A stretch of 64,000 nucleotides of DNA from Prochlorococcus sp. scB241_528O2 (GTDB lineage: Bacteria > Cyanobacteriota > Cyanobacteriia > PCC-6307 > Cyanobiaceae), in assembly GCA_000634115.1 (NCBI GenBank), contig JFLJ01000156.1:62001-126000 (forward strand), given 5' to 3'. Every line of letters starts with the position of its first letter. Within the stretch, counting starts at the first letter, position 1. The notes beneath the pieces were generated by a model. The model did not search any database. It had not been told where the DNA came from and worked only from the letters and a program-made list of their open reading frames with translations. The translations under genes were made by a program, and so were the position numbers. This document shows, piece after piece, positions 40,270-51,154 of the stretch.

Positions 40270-41364
40270 TTAATTGACTTCGTTATTAAAATCTTCCATC
40301 ATTCTCTTTTGTTCTTGTGCTATACATGCATCAATTACTTCATCTAATTGACCAGAGAGTATTGGTTCTAGAGAAAAATTGGAGCCCAATCTATGATCAG
40401 TTGTCCTGTTGTCTTTAAAATTATAAGTTCTAATTTTTTCACTCCTATCACCGGTTCCGACCTGTGAAAGCCTTTGTGATCTCTCTTTGGCATTAGCCTC
40501 TTTTAATTGAATTTCATATAATTTGGCTCTTAAAATTTCCATTGCTCGTTCACGATTTTGTAATTGTGATCTCTCTTGAGTACAAAAAACTCTTATCCCT
40601 GTGGGCTTGTGTAGAAGATCAATAGCAGTCTCTACCTTATTAACATTTTGTCCGCCTGCACCTCCTGATCTAGCTGTACCAACCTCTAAATCGGTTGGAT
40701 CAATTTTAACCTCAACAGGATCAGCCTCAGGCATTACAGCTACTGTAGCCGTAGAGGTATGAACTCTACCTTGAGATTCAGTAGCTGGAACTCTTTGGAC
40801 TCTATGTACACCAGCCTCGTATTTAAGTTGACTATAAACAGAATCTCCTTTAACAGAGATAACTAACTCTTTGAATCCTCCCATATCTGACTCAGAAGCA
40901 CTAATAGGTTTTACTGACCATCCAATTCTTTGTCCATATCTTTCATACATTCTTGCTAAATCACCGGCCCATATACACGCCTCGTTACCACCAGCACCGG
41001 CTCTGATTTCTAACATTACACTTCTCTCATCTCTTGGATCTTTTGGTAATAAAGCGATTGTAGTTTTTTGAATAAGTTTATTTTTAAATTCCTCTAAATT
41101 AGTTAACTCCTCATTTATCAATAATTCCATCTCTTTATCATTTTTATTCTCTTTAAGAAGATTTTTCGAATCTTCAATTTCCTTATCAGTATGAATCAAC
41201 TCATTAAAATCAATAACCAAAGGTTCCAATTTTGACCTTTCTTTTGCAATTAATTCTAATTTTTTAGGGTCATTAGCTATATCAGGGTCCGCAAGCTGTA
41301 CTTCCAAATTTTCAAAACTTTCTGAAGCAGTTTTCAACCTTGCAATTAGTGTTGAGTATTCCAC
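40270..41364 (-). CDS. prfA: Peptide chain release factor 1
   Basis: A 364-aa class I release factor for UAA/UAG. The codon-reading tripeptide is PAT ([10 protein letters not shown]) and the catalytic GGQ is in [14 protein letters not shown]. Length is normal. It is the last gene of the long ribosomal run, 27 bases after rpmE, and converges with the HNH gene. Confidence 0.97.
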   Translation of the reverse strand: MEYSTLIARLKTASESFENLEVQLADPDIANDPKKLELIAKERSKLEPLVIDFNELIHTDKEIEDSKNLLKENKNDKEMELLINEELTNLEEFKNKLIQKTTIALLPKDPRDERSVMLEIRAGAGGNEACIWAGDLARMYERYGQRIGWSVKPISASESDMGGFKELVISVKGDSVYSQLKYEAGVHRVQRVPATESQGRVHTSTATVAVMPEADPVEVKIDPTDLEVGTARSGGAGGQNVNKVETAIDLLHKPTGIRVFCTQERSQLQNRERAMEILRAKLYEIQLKEANAKERSQRLSQVGTGDRSEKIRTYNFKDNRTTDHRLGSNFSLEPILSGQLDEVIDACIAQEQKRMMEDFNNEVN

Positions 41365-41391
41365 TTGAAATTATGCTTAATTCTGAAAATT

Positions 41392-41652
41392 CTATTTGTT
41401 AGAATCTGTTTCTTCTTTTTGCTCTTTTGATGTCGCTGAATTAGCCGAACCCATTCCATATTTTTTCATGAATCTATCAACTCTTCCTTCTGTATCTAGA
41501 ATTTTTTGAGTTCCAGTAAAGAAAGGATGATTACCACTCCATACATCAACATGAAGTTCGGGCTGCGTTGAACCTGTTGTCATTACAACTTCTCCATTAC
41601 AAATAACTTTTGCATCTGGATACCATTTTGGGTGAATTTCTGATTTTGGCAT
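41392..41652 (-). CDS. rpmE: 50S ribosomal protein L31, zinc-free form
   Basis: An 86-aa protein starting MPKSEIHPKWYPDAKV at the ATG 41652; an upstream in-frame extension to 41712 overlaps rpsI and is not family-like. HPFFTGTQKILDTEGRVDRFMKKYG is the conserved core. The zinc ligands of the C+ form are not kept: only one Cys (VICNGE) remains and the DVWSGN segment replaces the second CxxC. The acidic Ser-rich tail is lineage-specific. Confidence 0.95.
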   Translation of the reverse strand: MPKSEIHPKWYPDAKVICNGEVVMTTGSTQPELHVDVWSGNHPFFTGTQKILDTEGRVDRFMKKYGMGSANSATSKEQKEETDSNK

Positions 41653-41665
41653 AATTAAAATTCCT

Positions 41666-42076
41666 TTAACGTTTAGAGAATTGTGGAGCTTTTCTTGCTT
41701 TTTTAAGACCATATTTTCTTCTTTCCTTAGCTCTAGGATCTCTACTGAGATGTCCTTCAGTTTTTAGTGGTTTCCTATTGTCAGGAGATAATTCGCAAAG
41801 CGCTCTAGCTGCACCTTGCTTAATAGCATCTGCTTGGCCAGTTAATCCACCACCAAAAACATTTACCAAAATATCATAAGAATTTTCTAGGCCTAATGTT
41901 TGTAAAGGTGCTTTTATTGAATTTAAGTGCAGCGGGTTGAAATTTAAGTAATCATCTCCTGAACGCCCATTGATTTTAATTTGTCCATTTCCAGGAATCA
42001 AACGAACTCTAGCAACTGAAGTTTTTCTTCTTCCAGTTCCCCAATAAACAGCTTTGTTTTTTATTTGACTATTCAT
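41666..42076 (-). CDS. rpsI: 30S ribosomal protein S9
   Basis: A 136-aa protein with [41 protein letters not shown] and the C-terminal [18 protein letters not shown], whose last Arg reaches the P-site tRNA. Encoded 9 bases after rplM, as in most bacteria, and 13 bases before rpmE. Confidence 0.98.
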   Translation of the reverse strand: MNSQIKNKAVYWGTGRRKTSVARVRLIPGNGQIKINGRSGDDYLNFNPLHLNSIKAPLQTLGLENSYDILVNVFGGGLTGQADAIKQGAARALCELSPDNRKPLKTEGHLSRDPRAKERRKYGLKKARKAPQFSKR

Positions 42077-42085
42077 TTTAGTAAA

Positions 42086-42517
42086 TTAACTATTCAATAA
42101 TACAGGATTCTGAGCAGCATGAGGATGATCAGTACCTTTATAAACTTTTAGTTTTTTAAATTGCTGTCTTCCTAAAGAGTTATGTGGCAGCATACCCTTA
42201 ACAGCTTGCTCGATGATTCTTTCAGGAATTCTATCTTGAAGAGACTCAAATTTTTCAATTTTCATTCCTCCTGGTCTACCAGAATGTCTTCTATATAACT
42301 TCTGTGATGCTTTTTTACCTGTTACCTCAACTTTTTCGGCATTTACAACAATGACAAAATCACCTGTATCTAAATGAGGAGTAAATGTTGGTTTATTTTT
42401 TCCTCTTAAAACAGTTGCAATCTCTGTAGCAAGTCTCCCAAGTGTTTTATCTTTTGCGTCAACTAAAAACCAATTTCTTTCAATAGTTTCTATAGACGGA
42501 GTAATTGTTTTATTCAT
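42086..42517 (-). CDS. rplM: 50S ribosomal protein L13
   Basis: A 143-aa early-assembly 50S protein. Conserved blocks are [43 protein letters not shown] and [29 protein letters not shown] 109-base AT-rich gap separates it from truA, enough for its own promoter, though I see no clear one. Confidence 0.98.
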   Translation of the reverse strand: MNKTITPSIETIERNWFLVDAKDKTLGRLATEIATVLRGKNKPTFTPHLDTGDFVIVVNAEKVEVTGKKASQKLYRRHSGRPGGMKIEKFESLQDRIPERIIEQAVKGMLPHNSLGRQQFKKLKVYKGTDHPHAAQNPVLLNS

Positions 42518-42626
42518 TTACCAAATTTATGCAAATAAATTTAAATTCAATTCTAAATTCTACCTTATTGAAGGAGTATTAAACAATAATTTGGATAAAT
42601 TACACAAATAACTCGCTTAAGATAAA

Positions 42627-43433
42627 TTAAGAAAAACCATTAATTAAAAATACTGGGAAAAAATCGTTTTTGTTGATCTTATTAAAAACATTTTCTTCAT
42701 AAACAGCATTTACAAAACATAACCCTTTTGCTGGAGCAGATTCTTTAACATCATTTTTCTTTTTATTGACCCATCTATCTGTAAAAATTTCTGGAGATAT
42801 TTTTTTTTCTCCAACTAACACCAGTTGACCAACAATTAAACGGACCATTCCATAGAGAAAACCAGTAGCTTTAATATCAACTAGAATCAACTCTCCTACT
42901 CTTTTAATAGCTATATTTTTTATTGTTGTAATAGATGTGGGCCTGTTGCTTCCACTTTTCTGAAAAGCAAAAAAATCATGTTCTCCTTCCATTCTTTTTG
43001 ATGCATTTGACATTAAAAGTTCATCTAGCACTTTTTGGTACCTATGCCATGACCAATTATTTATGAACACGTTAGGAAATTTACTGTTATTAATGACATA
43101 TCGATAATGTCTATACATTACTGAGTAGCATGCATGCCAATTATCTTTAACTTCAACCGATTCCAAGATTCTAATTGTTGAGGGTAAAAGATTATTTAAT
43201 ACATCTGAATAACGATTTCCTGGAATAATACAATCAATATCAAAGTGAACTACTTGACCTGATGCATGAACCCCTGCATCAGTTCTACCTGCAGCAAAAG
43301 TCTTTATAACATGATGTGTAATTTTAAAAAGAGCTCTCTCTAAAATTTCCTGAACTGTAGTTGCATTTTTTTGTTTTTGCCAACCAGAATAATTGGATCC
43401 ATCGTATTGGACTAGTAAAGCTACCCTTTTCAA
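42627..43433 (-). CDS. truA: tRNA pseudouridine synthase A
   Basis: A 268-aa enzyme making pseudouridine at tRNA positions 38-40. The catalytic Asp is in AAGRTDAGVHASGQV; YDGSNYSGWQKQ and the C-terminal FLYGMVRLIVGQL are typical. It lies in the alpha operon tail after rplQ, as in many bacteria. Confidence 0.95.
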   Translation of the reverse strand: MKRVALLVQYDGSNYSGWQKQKNATTVQEILERALFKITHHVIKTFAAGRTDAGVHASGQVVHFDIDCIIPGNRYSDVLNNLLPSTIRILESVEVKDNWHACYSVMYRHYRYVINNSKFPNVFINNWSWHRYQKVLDELLMSNASKRMEGEHDFFAFQKSGSNRPTSITTIKNIAIKRVGELILVDIKATGFLYGMVRLIVGQLVLVGEKKISPEIFTDRWVNKKKNDVKESAPAKGLCFVNAVYEENVFNKINKNDFFPVFLINGFS

Positions 43434-43472
43434 AAGTTGTCTTCTAGTAAAAAAGCACCTTATTTAAATCAT

Positions 43473-43823
43473 TTAAACAAGCTCAATTATAGCCATCTGA
43501 GCGTTATCACCTTTTCTCGAAACCGTTCTGACTATGCGAGTATAACCTCCTTTTCTCTCTCCATATCTTTCTTTTGCTTTCTCAAATAATGAATGAACTA
43601 GTTTCTTATCATAGATATATCCAATAGCTCTTCTCCTAGAAGCCAAACTACCTTCTTTAGCGAGAGAAATCATCCTTTCAGCTTCGTTTCTTAAAGCTTT
43701 TGCCCTAGCTTTTGTTGTCGTTACTCTACCTTCTCTAATTAATTGTGTAGTCAGACCTCTTAAAAGTGCTTTCCTCTGGTCAGCAGGTTTACTTAATAAT
43801 GGAATTCTAAGTTGGTGTCTCAT
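43473..43823 (-). CDS. rplQ: 50S ribosomal protein L17
   Basis: A 116-aa protein with [24 protein letters not shown] (conserved N-terminus), [19 protein letters not shown] and the end [24 protein letters not shown]. It lies 14 bases after rpoA, the standard order. Confidence 0.98.
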   Translation of the reverse strand: MRHQLRIPLLSKPADQRKALLRGLTTQLIREGRVTTTKARAKALRNEAERMISLAKEGSLASRRRAIGYIYDKKLVHSLFEKAKERYGERKGGYTRIVRTVSRKGDNAQMAIIELV

Positions 43824-43837
43824 AATCTTAAAAATTG

Positions 43838-44776
43838 TTAAACAGATGTTCTGCTTTGTGGAATAGAGATTCCTATGCGCTCAAGAGCTTCGATAACCTC
43901 ATCTGCAGATTTAGAGCCAAAGTTCTTAATTTCCAGAAGATCTTCATAACTAAAACCCATTAAATCTGAAACTGAGTTAACTTGAGCCCTTTTTAAACAA
44001 TTATATGCTCTAACGGACAAGTTTAGTTCCTCAAGAGGAATTTGAGCTTCAGGAGATGGTTCAGGCTCTTCAGGTATTTCCTCCACCATTGTTACAGTAG
44101 CCAAAGGTTGAAAGAGTTCTATTAACTGGTTTGCAGCTTCAGCAATAGCATCATCAGGGCTTGTTGAACCATCTGTTACTACTTCCATTTTTAATCTTTC
44201 TCTACCTGTTCCACCCTCTGCTACAGCAGTTTCATCAATTGTAAAATTAACTCTCTTTACTGGCATAAATACAGCATCTATTTGAAGTAAATCAATAGCA
44301 GTTGTTTCTTCATTCTTACGGTCGACTGGTCTATATCCCACACCTCTTTCAACATGAATTTCCAATTCTAAGTTATGACCATCTTGAATAGTTGCAATAG
44401 GTTTTTCACCATCAACAATTTCAACTTGAGATGAAAATTGAATATCATTGGCCTTCACCTCCATTGGACCACTAGCAACTAGTCTACCGATTTCAAGCTC
44501 TGGATTAGAACTATTAATTGATAATTGCTTACAATTGAGAAGAATATCTAAAACGTCTTCTCTAACTCCAGGAATAGTTGCATATTCATGGTTAATTCCT
44601 GCAATTCTTACTGCAGTCACTGCACTTCCTTCAAGTCCTCCCATGAGGACTCTTCTAAGCGAATTACCCAAAGTTGTAGCTTGTCCCCTTTCTAAAGGGC
44701 CAATTAAAAAAGTTCCTGTTTGGGAGCGATCATCTGCTATTTGATGGTCGATTCTGTCAATCTGGTATTGCAACAC
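43838..44776 (-). CDS. rpoA: RNA polymerase alpha subunit
   Basis: A 312-aa subunit. The N-terminal dimer domain starts [31 protein letters not shown] (conserved [17 protein letters not shown]), and the C-terminal domain after residue 245 binds UP elements and activators ([29 protein letters not shown]). I choose the GTG at 44776, which gives the usual picocyanobacterial length. The frame is open for 30 more codons to an ATG inside rpsK, but that extension reads through a C9A8 tract and is not alpha-like. Confidence 0.93.
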   Translation of the reverse strand: MLQYQIDRIDHQIADDRSQTGTFLIGPLERGQATTLGNSLRRVLMGGLEGSAVTAVRIAGINHEYATIPGVREDVLDILLNCKQLSINSSNPELEIGRLVASGPMEVKANDIQFSSQVEIVDGEKPIATIQDGHNLELEIHVERGVGYRPVDRKNEETTAIDLLQIDAVFMPVKRVNFTIDETAVAEGGTGRERLKMEVVTDGSTSPDDAIAEAANQLIELFQPLATVTMVEEIPEEPEPSPEAQIPLEELNLSVRAYNCLKRAQVNSVSDLMGFSYEDLLEIKNFGSKSADEVIEALERIGISIPQSRTSV

Positions 44777-44796
44777 GGAAAAAATAGGGTTAAAAG

Positions 44797-44854
44797 TTTT
44801 TTTTGGGGGGGGGTTAGAGAATGGTTCAGACCTAAACGCGTCTCCGTTTAGGTC
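44797..44854 (-). promoter_or_regulatory. rpsK-rpoA junction: hairpin plus C9A8 tract
   Basis: A perfect 9-bp stem GACCTAAAC/GTTTAGGTC (44829-44837 and 44846-44854, 8-base loop) overlaps the rpsK stop. On the transcribed strand it is followed by nine C (44805-44813) and eight A (44797-44804), then the rpoA GTG 20 bases on. No T-run, so it is not a normal terminator. It is likely a processing, stability or translation element. Confidence 0.7.
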
Positions 44855-45224
44855 TTCTACATCCATTATGAGGTAATGGAGTTACATCTCTTATTAGAGT
44901 TATTTCTAAACCGGCCACTTGTAAAGCTCTTATGGCCGTTTCTCTACCTGAGCCTGGTCCTCTAACTAATACTTCTATTTGCCTCATACCTTGGTCAAGT
45001 GCTCTCCTAGCAGCAGCTTCGGCTGCTGTTTGAGCGGCAAATGGCGTACCTTTTCGAGCACCTTTAAATCCACTAGCTCCTGCAGAAGACCAAGAAATTA
45101 CATGACCAGAAGTGTCGGTAATTGAAACGATAGTGTTATTAAATGTGCTTTGAATATGAACTACACCATTTGGAACATTTTTTTTAGATTTCTTTGAACC
45201 TGGTTTTTTTACTGTAGCTGCCAT
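44832..45224 (-). CDS. rpsK: 30S ribosomal protein S11
   Basis: A 130-aa platform protein: [40 protein letters not shown], and the C-terminal [16 protein letters not shown], all conserved. It lies between rpsM and rpoA in the alpha operon. Its last bases form the arm of a strong hairpin. Confidence 0.98.
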   Translation of the reverse strand: MAATVKKPGSKKSKKNVPNGVVHIQSTFNNTIVSITDTSGHVISWSSAGASGFKGARKGTPFAAQTAAEAAARRALDQGMRQIEVLVRGPGSGRETAIRALQVAGLEITLIRDVTPLPHNGCRRPKRRRV

Positions 45225-45268
45225 GATTTTTTAATTTAATAATGTAATTTGTTTATTGATTTAATTAG

Positions 45269-45634
45269 TTATTTTTTTCTTCCAGCAACTGTTTTTCTTG
45301 AACCACGTCTTGTTCTTGCATTAGTTCTAGTTCTTTGACCTCTTACCGGAAGACTCATTCTATGTCTTCTTCCTCTAACACAACCTATATCTTGTAAACG
45401 TTTTAGGGCCATTCCCTCTTTTCTTCTCAAGTCTCCTTCTAAAGTGAATTCTTCTGTAGCACCTCTAAGTTTTTGTACATCAGAATCTGAAAGATCTTTT
45501 ACACGAATATCTGGGTTTACACCCGTATTAGCAAGAATTAGCTTTGATCTTGTCAAACCAATTCCGTAGACGTATGTAAGTGCAATTTCTACTCGCTTTT
45601 CGCGAGGTATGTCAATTCCTGCAATCCTGGCCAC
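45269..45634 (-). CDS. rpsM: 30S ribosomal protein S13
   Basis: A 121-aa head protein contacting the P-site tRNA and the 50[21 protein letters not shown] opens the protein; [25 protein letters not shown] and a basic tail close it. It follows rpmJ by 41 bases. Confidence 0.98.
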   Translation of the reverse strand: MARIAGIDIPREKRVEIALTYVYGIGLTRSKLILANTGVNPDIRVKDLSDSDVQKLRGATEEFTLEGDLRRKEGMALKRLQDIGCVRGRRHRMSLPVRGQRTRTNARTRRGSRKTVAGRKK

Positions 45635-45675
45635 GTGTTTTGAGTAAGTAAAAGTTTGAATTAAAGGGTTAAAAT

Positions 45676-45792
45676 TTAACCCTGACGCTGTTTATTTCGA
45701 GGTCTTTTCTTGTTGATAACATAGATTTTACCTCTTCTCCTTACGATCTGATCGTCAGGACTTATTTTTTTAACTGAAGATCTGACCTTCAT
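45676..45792 (-). CDS. rpmJ: 50S ribosomal protein L36, zinc-free form
   Basis: A 38-aa protein: [19 protein letters not shown], then [19 protein letters not shown]. The frame and ends were read from the sequence. The four zinc ligands of the C+ type are replaced (SPDD, IN, and no late ligand), so this is the cysteine-free form. It lies between adk and rpsM, the standard place. Confidence 0.96.
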   Translation of the reverse strand: MKVRSSVKKISPDDQIVRRRGKIYVINKKRPRNKQRQG

Positions 45793-45836
45793 AGGGGTTT
45801 TCAAATAAAACGTTAATATTATATTCTACATCATCG

Positions 45837-46385
45837 TCAAGCCATTTTTTGTTTGATATCAGAGGAAATGGTTTTTAAATCTCTATCACCATCAATATAT
45901 TCTAGCAATGAAAGATCTTTAAAATATTGAATTAACGGTTCTGTAGTTTTTTTATAAATGTTGACTCTTGTTCTAATAGTCTCTTCGGTATCATCTTTTC
46001 TCCCTCTTAAAAGCAAACGCTTAATTAGAACTTCTTCAGGAATATCTAAATAAAAAACTACTTCTAAAGGTTGATTTATTTCGATTAAGACCTCATTCAA
46101 TGAATTAGCTTGAGATAAATTTCTTGGATAACCATCTAAGATCCAACCTTTATTATCTTTATCTAAATTTTGCCTTACTATTTTTAATACAAGTTCATCA
46201 CTAACAAGTTCTCCCCGATTAATAATATCTTTTACCTTTCTACCAAGGATAGTATTCATTTCAATTTCTTTTCTTAATAATTCACCTGTAGAAAGGTGCA
46301 AATAAGAATTTGTTTTGCTTAATAATTCCGCCTGAGTTCCTTTCCCTGCTCCAGGCGCTCCTAAAAATAGTAAATGTTTTTTCAT
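45837..46385 (-). CDS. adk: Adenylate kinase
   Basis: A 182-aa enzyme balancing ATP, ADP and AMP. The P-loop is [10 protein letters not shown] near the N-terminus; AMP-site LSTGELLR and ILDGYPRN follow. The LID is short ([16 protein letters not shown]) without zinc cysteines. Its ATG overlaps the secY stop by one base (TAATG), implying coupled translation. Confidence 0.97.
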   Translation of the reverse strand: MKKHLLFLGAPGAGKGTQAELLSKTNSYLHLSTGELLRKEIEMNTILGRKVKDIINRGELVSDELVLKIVRQNLDKDNKGWILDGYPRNLSQANSLNEVLIEINQPLEVVFYLDIPEEVLIKRLLLRGRKDDTEETIRTRVNIYKKTTEPLIQYFKDLSLLEYIDGDRDLKTISSDIKQKMA

Positions 46386-47704
46386 TAATTGTTAATTAGT
46401 CCCTCATACCTTTGAGAAATAACATAAGTTTGAATTTGCTTTGCAGTGTCAATAGCAACACCCACTAGAATAAGTAATGAAGTTGCTCCTAAACCTTGAA
46501 AAGTTTGGACATTCGTCGCTCTTTCTACTGCAGCTGGGATTATAGCTACTGAGCCCAGAAACAAACCTCCCAATAAAGTTAACCTATTTTGTATACCTGA
46601 TAAGTAGTTTGCCGTATTAGTTCCAGGTCTAACTCCTGGTATTGCTACTCCTCCTTTCTTTAAATTTGATGCCACATCAACTGGATTAATTGTAAGGGAT
46701 GCATAAAAATAGGAAAATCCCAAAATTAAGGCGAAGAATGTCAGAGCATAGGGCCATGGATTTGAAGATCCAGGGTTTAAACTACTGGCTAATTTAATTA
46801 AGACTGGATTGCCTGTCACATTTGCAATAGTTATAGGTAAAAAAATCAAGGCTGATGCAAAAATAATAGGCATGACTCCTCCGGCATTTAATTTTAAGGG
46901 TAAGTAACTTTGCCTTGTAGGTAGCAAGGTTGAATTTCCTATTTGTCTTTTTGCACTAACAATAGGAATGCGTCTAGCACCCTCCTGGACAAAAATTATC
47001 CCAACAATTGTGAGTAAAAAGACTCCAAGTAAAACTGCTATTCCTAATACATCTCCTCGATCGCCAGTTTGAGCTTTTTCAATAGTTGAACTTAACGCCT
47101 TAGGTAAAGTCGAAACAATATTCAAAAAAATTACCAATGAAGCTCCTTGACCTATACCTTTCTCCGTAATTATTTCACTGAACCACATAACCAACATTGA
47201 GCCAGTTACTAAGGCAAGAGAAGTTTGTAATACAAATGTAGTTTCACTTATCCCCTGAATTGCATATTGTCTAAGAATTAAAGAAAAAATTATACTCTGC
47301 AAAAATCCCCATCCTAAGGAAACATATCTTGTTATTTGAGCAATTTTTCTTCTACCTGCTTCTCCTTCATTTTTTTGTAAATCCTCAAGAACAGGCAATG
47401 AAGCTGTAAGAAGCTGAATAATAATTGAGGCATTGATAAAAGGAAGTATACCCAATGCGAATATTCCTAATGTTGAAATTCCGCCACCGGTAAAAATATC
47501 TAAAAAACCAATTAATTGACCACCTTGATCTATAAAACTTTTAAACGCAACCCTATCTATCCCAGGCATGGGAATATAGATTCCAAGTCTAACTAAAAGT
47601 AAAAGTCCTAAAGTTGTTAAAACTCTACTCCTTAATTCTTTGTTTAAAAATAACTGTGAGAGTATTTCAGAACTGCTAGGATTTCTACTTTTGTTGACTA
47701 ACAT
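46385..47704 (-). CDS. secY: Preprotein translocase subunit SecY
   Basis: A 439-aa channel protein with about 10 membrane helices, for export across plasma and thylakoid membranes. Conserved parts are [28 protein letters not shown] with the plug region, and [11 protein letters not shown]. It lies between rplO and adk in the spc operon. Confidence 0.98.
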   Translation of the reverse strand: MLVNKSRNPSSSEILSQLFLNKELRSRVLTTLGLLLLVRLGIYIPMPGIDRVAFKSFIDQGGQLIGFLDIFTGGGISTLGIFALGILPFINASIIIQLLTASLPVLEDLQKNEGEAGRRKIAQITRYVSLGWGFLQSIIFSLILRQYAIQGISETTFVLQTSLALVTGSMLVMWFSEIITEKGIGQGASLVIFLNIVSTLPKALSSTIEKAQTGDRGDVLGIAVLLGVFLLTIVGIIFVQEGARRIPIVSAKRQIGNSTLLPTRQSYLPLKLNAGGVMPIIFASALIFLPITIANVTGNPVLIKLASSLNPGSSNPWPYALTFFALILGFSYFYASLTINPVDVASNLKKGGVAIPGVRPGTNTANYLSGIQNRLTLLGGLFLGSVAIIPAAVERATNVQTFQGLGATSLLILVGVAIDTAKQIQTYVISQRYEGLINN

Positions 47705-47733
47705 TTTAAGCTTAACTAAATTTTTGAGTAAAT

Positions 47734-48192
47734 TTATTTATTATTTAGAAGCTCACAAGATCCACCTGCGTCCTCAATTTTTTGTTTTGCAACTTTTGTG
47801 AAGGCATGAGCCTGTACTGTTAACTTTACTTTAACTTCTCCATTACCAAGAATTTTTAAAGGGAATTTAGGCTTAAAAATCAACCCTTTCTTAACTAATG
47901 AGTCCAAATTAACAGTATCATTATCTTTGAAATCATTTAATTTATCTAAATTAATTATCGAAAAATTCTTTTGATTAATTATTTCAAAGTGCTTTAATTT
48001 TGGGACTCTTCTATACAAAGGCATTTGACCACCCTCAAAACCTGGACGTGTGGGTCTTCCAGAACGTGACTTTTGGCCTCTCATTCCAAAACCACATGAT
48101 GCACCTTGGCCTGCTGCAATACCTCTACCCTTTCTTAATTTTTTCTTTCTAGAGTCAGAGTTTGGTTTGAGTGTATTTAATGTTGAAATCAT
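47734..48192 (-). CDS. rplO: 50S ribosomal protein L15
   Basis: A 152-aa protein. The N-terminal basic Gly-rich tail ([31 protein letters not shown]) reaches into 23S rRNA. I use the ATG at 48192 ([15 protein letters not shown]); three codons upstream a TTG would overlap rpsE. It follows rpsE directly because rpmD (L30) is absent, as usual in cyanobacteria. Confidence 0.96.
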   Translation of the reverse strand: MISTLNTLKPNSDSRKKKLRKGRGIAAGQGASCGFGMRGQKSRSGRPTRPGFEGGQMPLYRRVPKLKHFEIINQKNFSIINLDKLNDFKDNDTVNLDSLVKKGLIFKPKFPLKILGNGEVKVKLTVQAHAFTKVAKQKIEDAGGSCELLNNK

Positions 48193-48197
48193 AATTT

Positions 48198-48821
48198 TCA
48201 AGAATAGAGCTGTTCAAGTGAGATGCCTCTCTCCCTTGAGGCAGATTTGTGAGTTCTTAATTGAGACAGAGCTACCATAGCAGCTCTTGCATTATTCAAA
48301 GGTGTTTTACTACCCAATCTTTTTGCTAAGACATTTTTTATGCCCGCCAATTCTAAAACTGTTCTTATTGATCCCCCAGCAATTACTCCGGTACCCGGAG
48401 CAGCTGGTCTAATTAATACATTAGCAGCACCATCTCTGCCTTTAGATAAAGTTGGTATTGAATTATTTGGAGTTAATGGAACTCTGACAAGGTTCTTTTT
48501 ACCATCAGAAACACCCTTTCTAACGGCTCCAATAACATCTCCAGCTTTGCCAACTCCAACTCCAACTTGACCTTTCTCATTCCCAACAACAACAATTGCT
48601 CTAAAACTCATTTTTTTCCCACCTTTAACAGTTTTAGATACACGTCTAATTTGAACAACTCTTTCCTGCCAATCAGAATCTCTCTCAAGATTTTTTGAAT
48701 CGCCTCTCCTATTTCTTTTTCGATCGTTATTACGATTATTCCTTTTTTGTTCACTAGGTGTAGCACCCGGAACCTTATCATTTTTGGATTGAGTTTCTTG
48801 TTTTATTGGAGTGTCAGTCAT
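48198..48821 (-). CDS. rpsE: 30S ribosomal protein S5
   Basis: A 207-aa protein. A charged N-terminal extension of about 50 aa ([19 protein letters not shown]) precedes the S5 fold: [38 protein letters not shown] and [19 protein letters not shown]. It forms part of the mRNA entry channel. Confidence 0.98.
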   Translation of the reverse strand: MTDTPIKQETQSKNDKVPGATPSEQKRNNRNNDRKRNRRGDSKNLERDSDWQERVVQIRRVSKTVKGGKKMSFRAIVVVGNEKGQVGVGVGKAGDVIGAVRKGVSDGKKNLVRVPLTPNNSIPTLSKGRDGAANVLIRPAAPGTGVIAGGSIRTVLELAGIKNVLAKRLGSKTPLNNARAAMVALSQLRTHKSASRERGISLEQLYS

Positions 48822-48836
48822 AGTAAAAAATTAAGG

Positions 48837-49205
48837 TTAGAATTTTAAGCCAGCTTCACGAGCAGCATCGGCAAGTGCCTTGACTCTTCCATGGTATAAA
48901 TTTCCTCCACGGTCAAAAATTACCTGCTTGATCCCTTTTTTTATTGCTCTCTTTGCTAATAATTTTCCAACAATAGAAGAAGAATTACAATCAGAAGGTA
49001 ATTTCTCCGATTTTTCTCTAAGTTCTTTATCAACGGTTGAAGCAGAGCAAAGAGTTTTTTGAGCATTATCGTCTATAACCTGAGCATAAATATGATTATT
49101 AGAACGGAAAACAGACAATCTGGGACGTGTTGCATCTCCAATTAAGAATCTTCTTAATCTTCTGTGTCTTTTTTGAGTTTGTAATTTTCTGGAAAGTTTG
49201 GTCAT
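48837..49205 (-). CDS. rplR: 50S ribosomal protein L18
   Basis: A 122-aa 5S rRNA-binding protein. [20 protein letters not shown] and [26 protein letters not shown] are conserved. Placed between rplF and rpsE, 15 bases from each. Confidence 0.98.
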   Translation of the reverse strand: MTKLSRKLQTQKRHRRLRRFLIGDATRPRLSVFRSNNHIYAQVIDDNAQKTLCSASTVDKELREKSEKLPSDCNSSSIVGKLLAKRAIKKGIKQVIFDRGGNLYHGRVKALADAAREAGLKF

Positions 49206-49220
49206 TTGTTTTAAGTGGAA

Positions 49221-49760
49221 TTATTTTTTGCCAGATTTACCAGCTTTTCTGAGAATTCTCTCATCATGGTATTTAATTCCTTTCCCTTTATATGGCTCTG
49301 GAGGTCTAATTGATCTGATTTTTGCTGCTTCATTGCCAACAATTTCCTTATCAATTCCAGATACAGTAACGTTTGTATTACTCTCAACCTTGTATGTTAT
49401 ACCATCAGGGGGGATCATTTCTACAGGATGACTAAATCCTGCACTCACAATTAAATTTTTACCTTTTACTTGTGCTCTGGATCCAACTCCTACAATTTCA
49501 AGTTTTTTTGAAAAACCTTGAGTAACCCCTTCAACCATATTCGCAATTAAGGCTCTACATAAACCATGTCTTTGCCTTGAATGTATTTTGGTTGTGGTAG
49601 GACTTACTACAACAGTATTATCTTTCTTATCAAAACTAACACCCTCAGGCATCACACGTTTTAACTCACCCTTTGGACCTTTAACTGTAACAATTGGTCC
49701 ATCAAAATCAACTGTAACTTTGTCTGGAATAAGTACTGGTGTTTTTCCGATTCTTGACAT
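49221..49760 (-). CDS. rplF: 50S ribosomal protein L6
   Basis: A 179-aa protein near the factor-binding site. [18 protein letters not shown] begins the first fold; the second ends with [28 protein letters not shown], the typical C-terminal signature. It lies 12 bases after rpsH. Confidence 0.98.
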   Translation of the reverse strand: MSRIGKTPVLIPDKVTVDFDGPIVTVKGPKGELKRVMPEGVSFDKKDNTVVVSPTTTKIHSRQRHGLCRALIANMVEGVTQGFSKKLEIVGVGSRAQVKGKNLIVSAGFSHPVEMIPPDGITYKVESNTNVTVSGIDKEIVGNEAAKIRSIRPPEPYKGKGIKYHDERILRKAGKSGKK

Positions 49761-49772
49761 AATTAATTCTCC

Positions 49773-50174
49773 TTAATAAACATAGCAAAGGACTTCGCCA
49801 CCTATACCTTGCTTTCTGGCATCGCGATCACTCATTACGCCTTTAGAAGTTGAGATAATAGCAACTCCAAGACCTCCAAGAACTTTTGGCAAGCCTCTAG
49901 TATTCTTATAAATTCGCAAACCAGGTTTACTAACTCGTTGCATAGATCGAATAGTTGGAAATTTATTCTTTCCACTATATTTGAGACCCAGTATTATTTG
50001 TGATTTATAACCTTCACCTTCCTCATTAATATCAGAAATAAAACCCTCTTTTTGAAGCACTTTGGCAATACTTAGGGACATTTTTGAACTTGGTATTGTT
50101 GTTGTTGTATGCTTTTTTTGACTCGCATTTCTAATTCGAGTAAGCATATCTGAAATAGGATCGTGATTTGACAT
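49773..50174 (-). CDS. rpsH: 30S ribosomal protein S8
   Basis: A 133-aa central-domain assembly protein. [15 protein letters not shown] at the start and [31 protein letters not shown] at the end are typical. It follows rplE directly, with no rpsN between. In E. coli S8 represses the spc operon at the rplE start. Confidence 0.98.
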   Translation of the reverse strand: MSNHDPISDMLTRIRNASQKKHTTTTIPSSKMSLSIAKVLQKEGFISDINEEGEGYKSQIILGLKYSGKNKFPTIRSMQRVSKPGLRIYKNTRGLPKVLGGLGVAIISTSKGVMSDRDARKQGIGGEVLCYVY

Positions 50175-50183
50175 AGTTTTAAT

Positions 50184-50723
50184 TTAATTCTTACTAAAAG
50201 GCATGCCTAACTCTTGCAAGAGAGCTTTACCTTCTTGATCTGATCTTGCACTAGTGACAATAGTTATATCCATACCTCTTATTGAATCAATTTTATCAAA
50301 AGAGATTTCAGGAAAAATTAATTGTTCTTTAACTCCAACAGTGTAATTACCCCTGCCATCAAAACTTTTTGGATTAACTCCTCTAAAGTCTCTTATTCTT
50401 GGTAAAGCTAGATTTATAAATCTCTCTAAAAAGGAATACATTCTGTCCCCCCTCAAAGTTACAGTACAGCCAATCGGCATACCTTCGCGAATTTTAAAAC
50501 CCGCGATAGCTTTTTTAGCCCGAGTTACTAAGGCCTTTTGTCCTGTAATTGTTGCCATTTCGTTTAAAGAAGCTTCTAGAGCTTTTGAATTTGAGGCTGC
50601 TTCACCAAGACCTCTGTTAACGTTGACTTTGACAACTTTAGGGACTTGATGAATATTTTTAAGACCAAGTTCCTTTAAAAGTTTTGGTCTAATTGATTCT
50701 TTGTAGCGATTTTTTAGAGTCAT
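50184..50723 (-). CDS. rplE: 50S ribosomal protein L5
   Basis: A 179-aa 5S rRNA-binding protein. Conserved blocks are [31 protein letters not shown] and [31 protein letters not shown] hairpin lies about 12 bases upstream of its ATG. Confidence 0.98.
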   Translation of the reverse strand: MTLKNRYKESIRPKLLKELGLKNIHQVPKVVKVNVNRGLGEAASNSKALEASLNEMATITGQKALVTRAKKAIAGFKIREGMPIGCTVTLRGDRMYSFLERFINLALPRIRDFRGVNPKSFDGRGNYTVGVKEQLIFPEISFDKIDSIRGMDITIVTSARSDQEGKALLQELGMPFSKN

Positions 50724-50734
50724 AATTTTTGGTT

Positions 50735-50756
50735 AATTCTGGTCTTTGTCAGAATT
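50735..50756 (-). promoter_or_regulatory. Hairpin just upstream of rplE
   Basis: AATTCTG/CAGAATT (50735-50741 and 50750-50756), 7 bp with an 8-base loop, in the 74-base rplX-rplE gap. It ends about 12 bases before the rplE start codon, the place where S8 binds the mRNA in E. coli. A similar role here is only inferred; it could also be a processing site. Confidence 0.45.
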
Positions 50757-50797
50757 GAGAAATTAGAAAAAGTTTAAATCTGGTTTCTGATGAAAAA

Positions 50798-51154
50798 TTA
50801 ATCAATTATTTCACCAGTTTTCTTTAATCTTCTTTTCTTAACTCCCTTTTTATCAATAAAGTATTCGATCTTACTTGTAAGATTTTTATCCTTTGAAAAG
50901 AACATCACATTTGATGCATGTAAAGATGCTTCTTCAGTCAGTATTCTGCCAGTTTCTCCTTCCTGAGTTGGTTTTAAATGTTTTGTCCTAAGGTTAATTC
51001 CCTTAACCACTACTCTATTCTCAAGAGGGATAGTTTTTAAAACCTCGCCAGTTTTCCCTTTTTCCTTGCCGTTAATAACTTTAACTAAATCTCCAGTTTT
51101 GATTCTCATTTTTATTCTGTGGAAATTTTTCTTTTGTTTTAATGAATCCAACAT
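50798..51154 (-). CDS. rplX: 50S ribosomal protein L24
   Basis: A 118-aa assembly initiator with a KOW motif ([20 protein letters not shown]) and [14 protein letters not shown]. The ATG at 51154 is favoured over the internal Met16 because a near-perfect Shine-Dalgarno, GGAGGTGAT, lies 5-13 bases before it inside rplN; Met16 has none. The 15 extra N-terminal residues are therefore likely real. Confidence 0.95.
   Translation of the reverse strand: MLDSLKQKKNFHRIKMRIKTGDLVKVINGKEKGKTGEVLKTIPLENRVVVKGINLRTKHLKPTQEGETGRILTEEASLHASNVMFFSKDKNLTSKIEYFIDKKGVKKRRLKKTGEIID

Noticed and set aside
43838..44866. rpoA starting at the ATG inside rpsK
   Set aside because: The extra 30 residues read through a C9A8 tract, overlap rpsK and do not resemble alpha; GTG 44776 fits the family.
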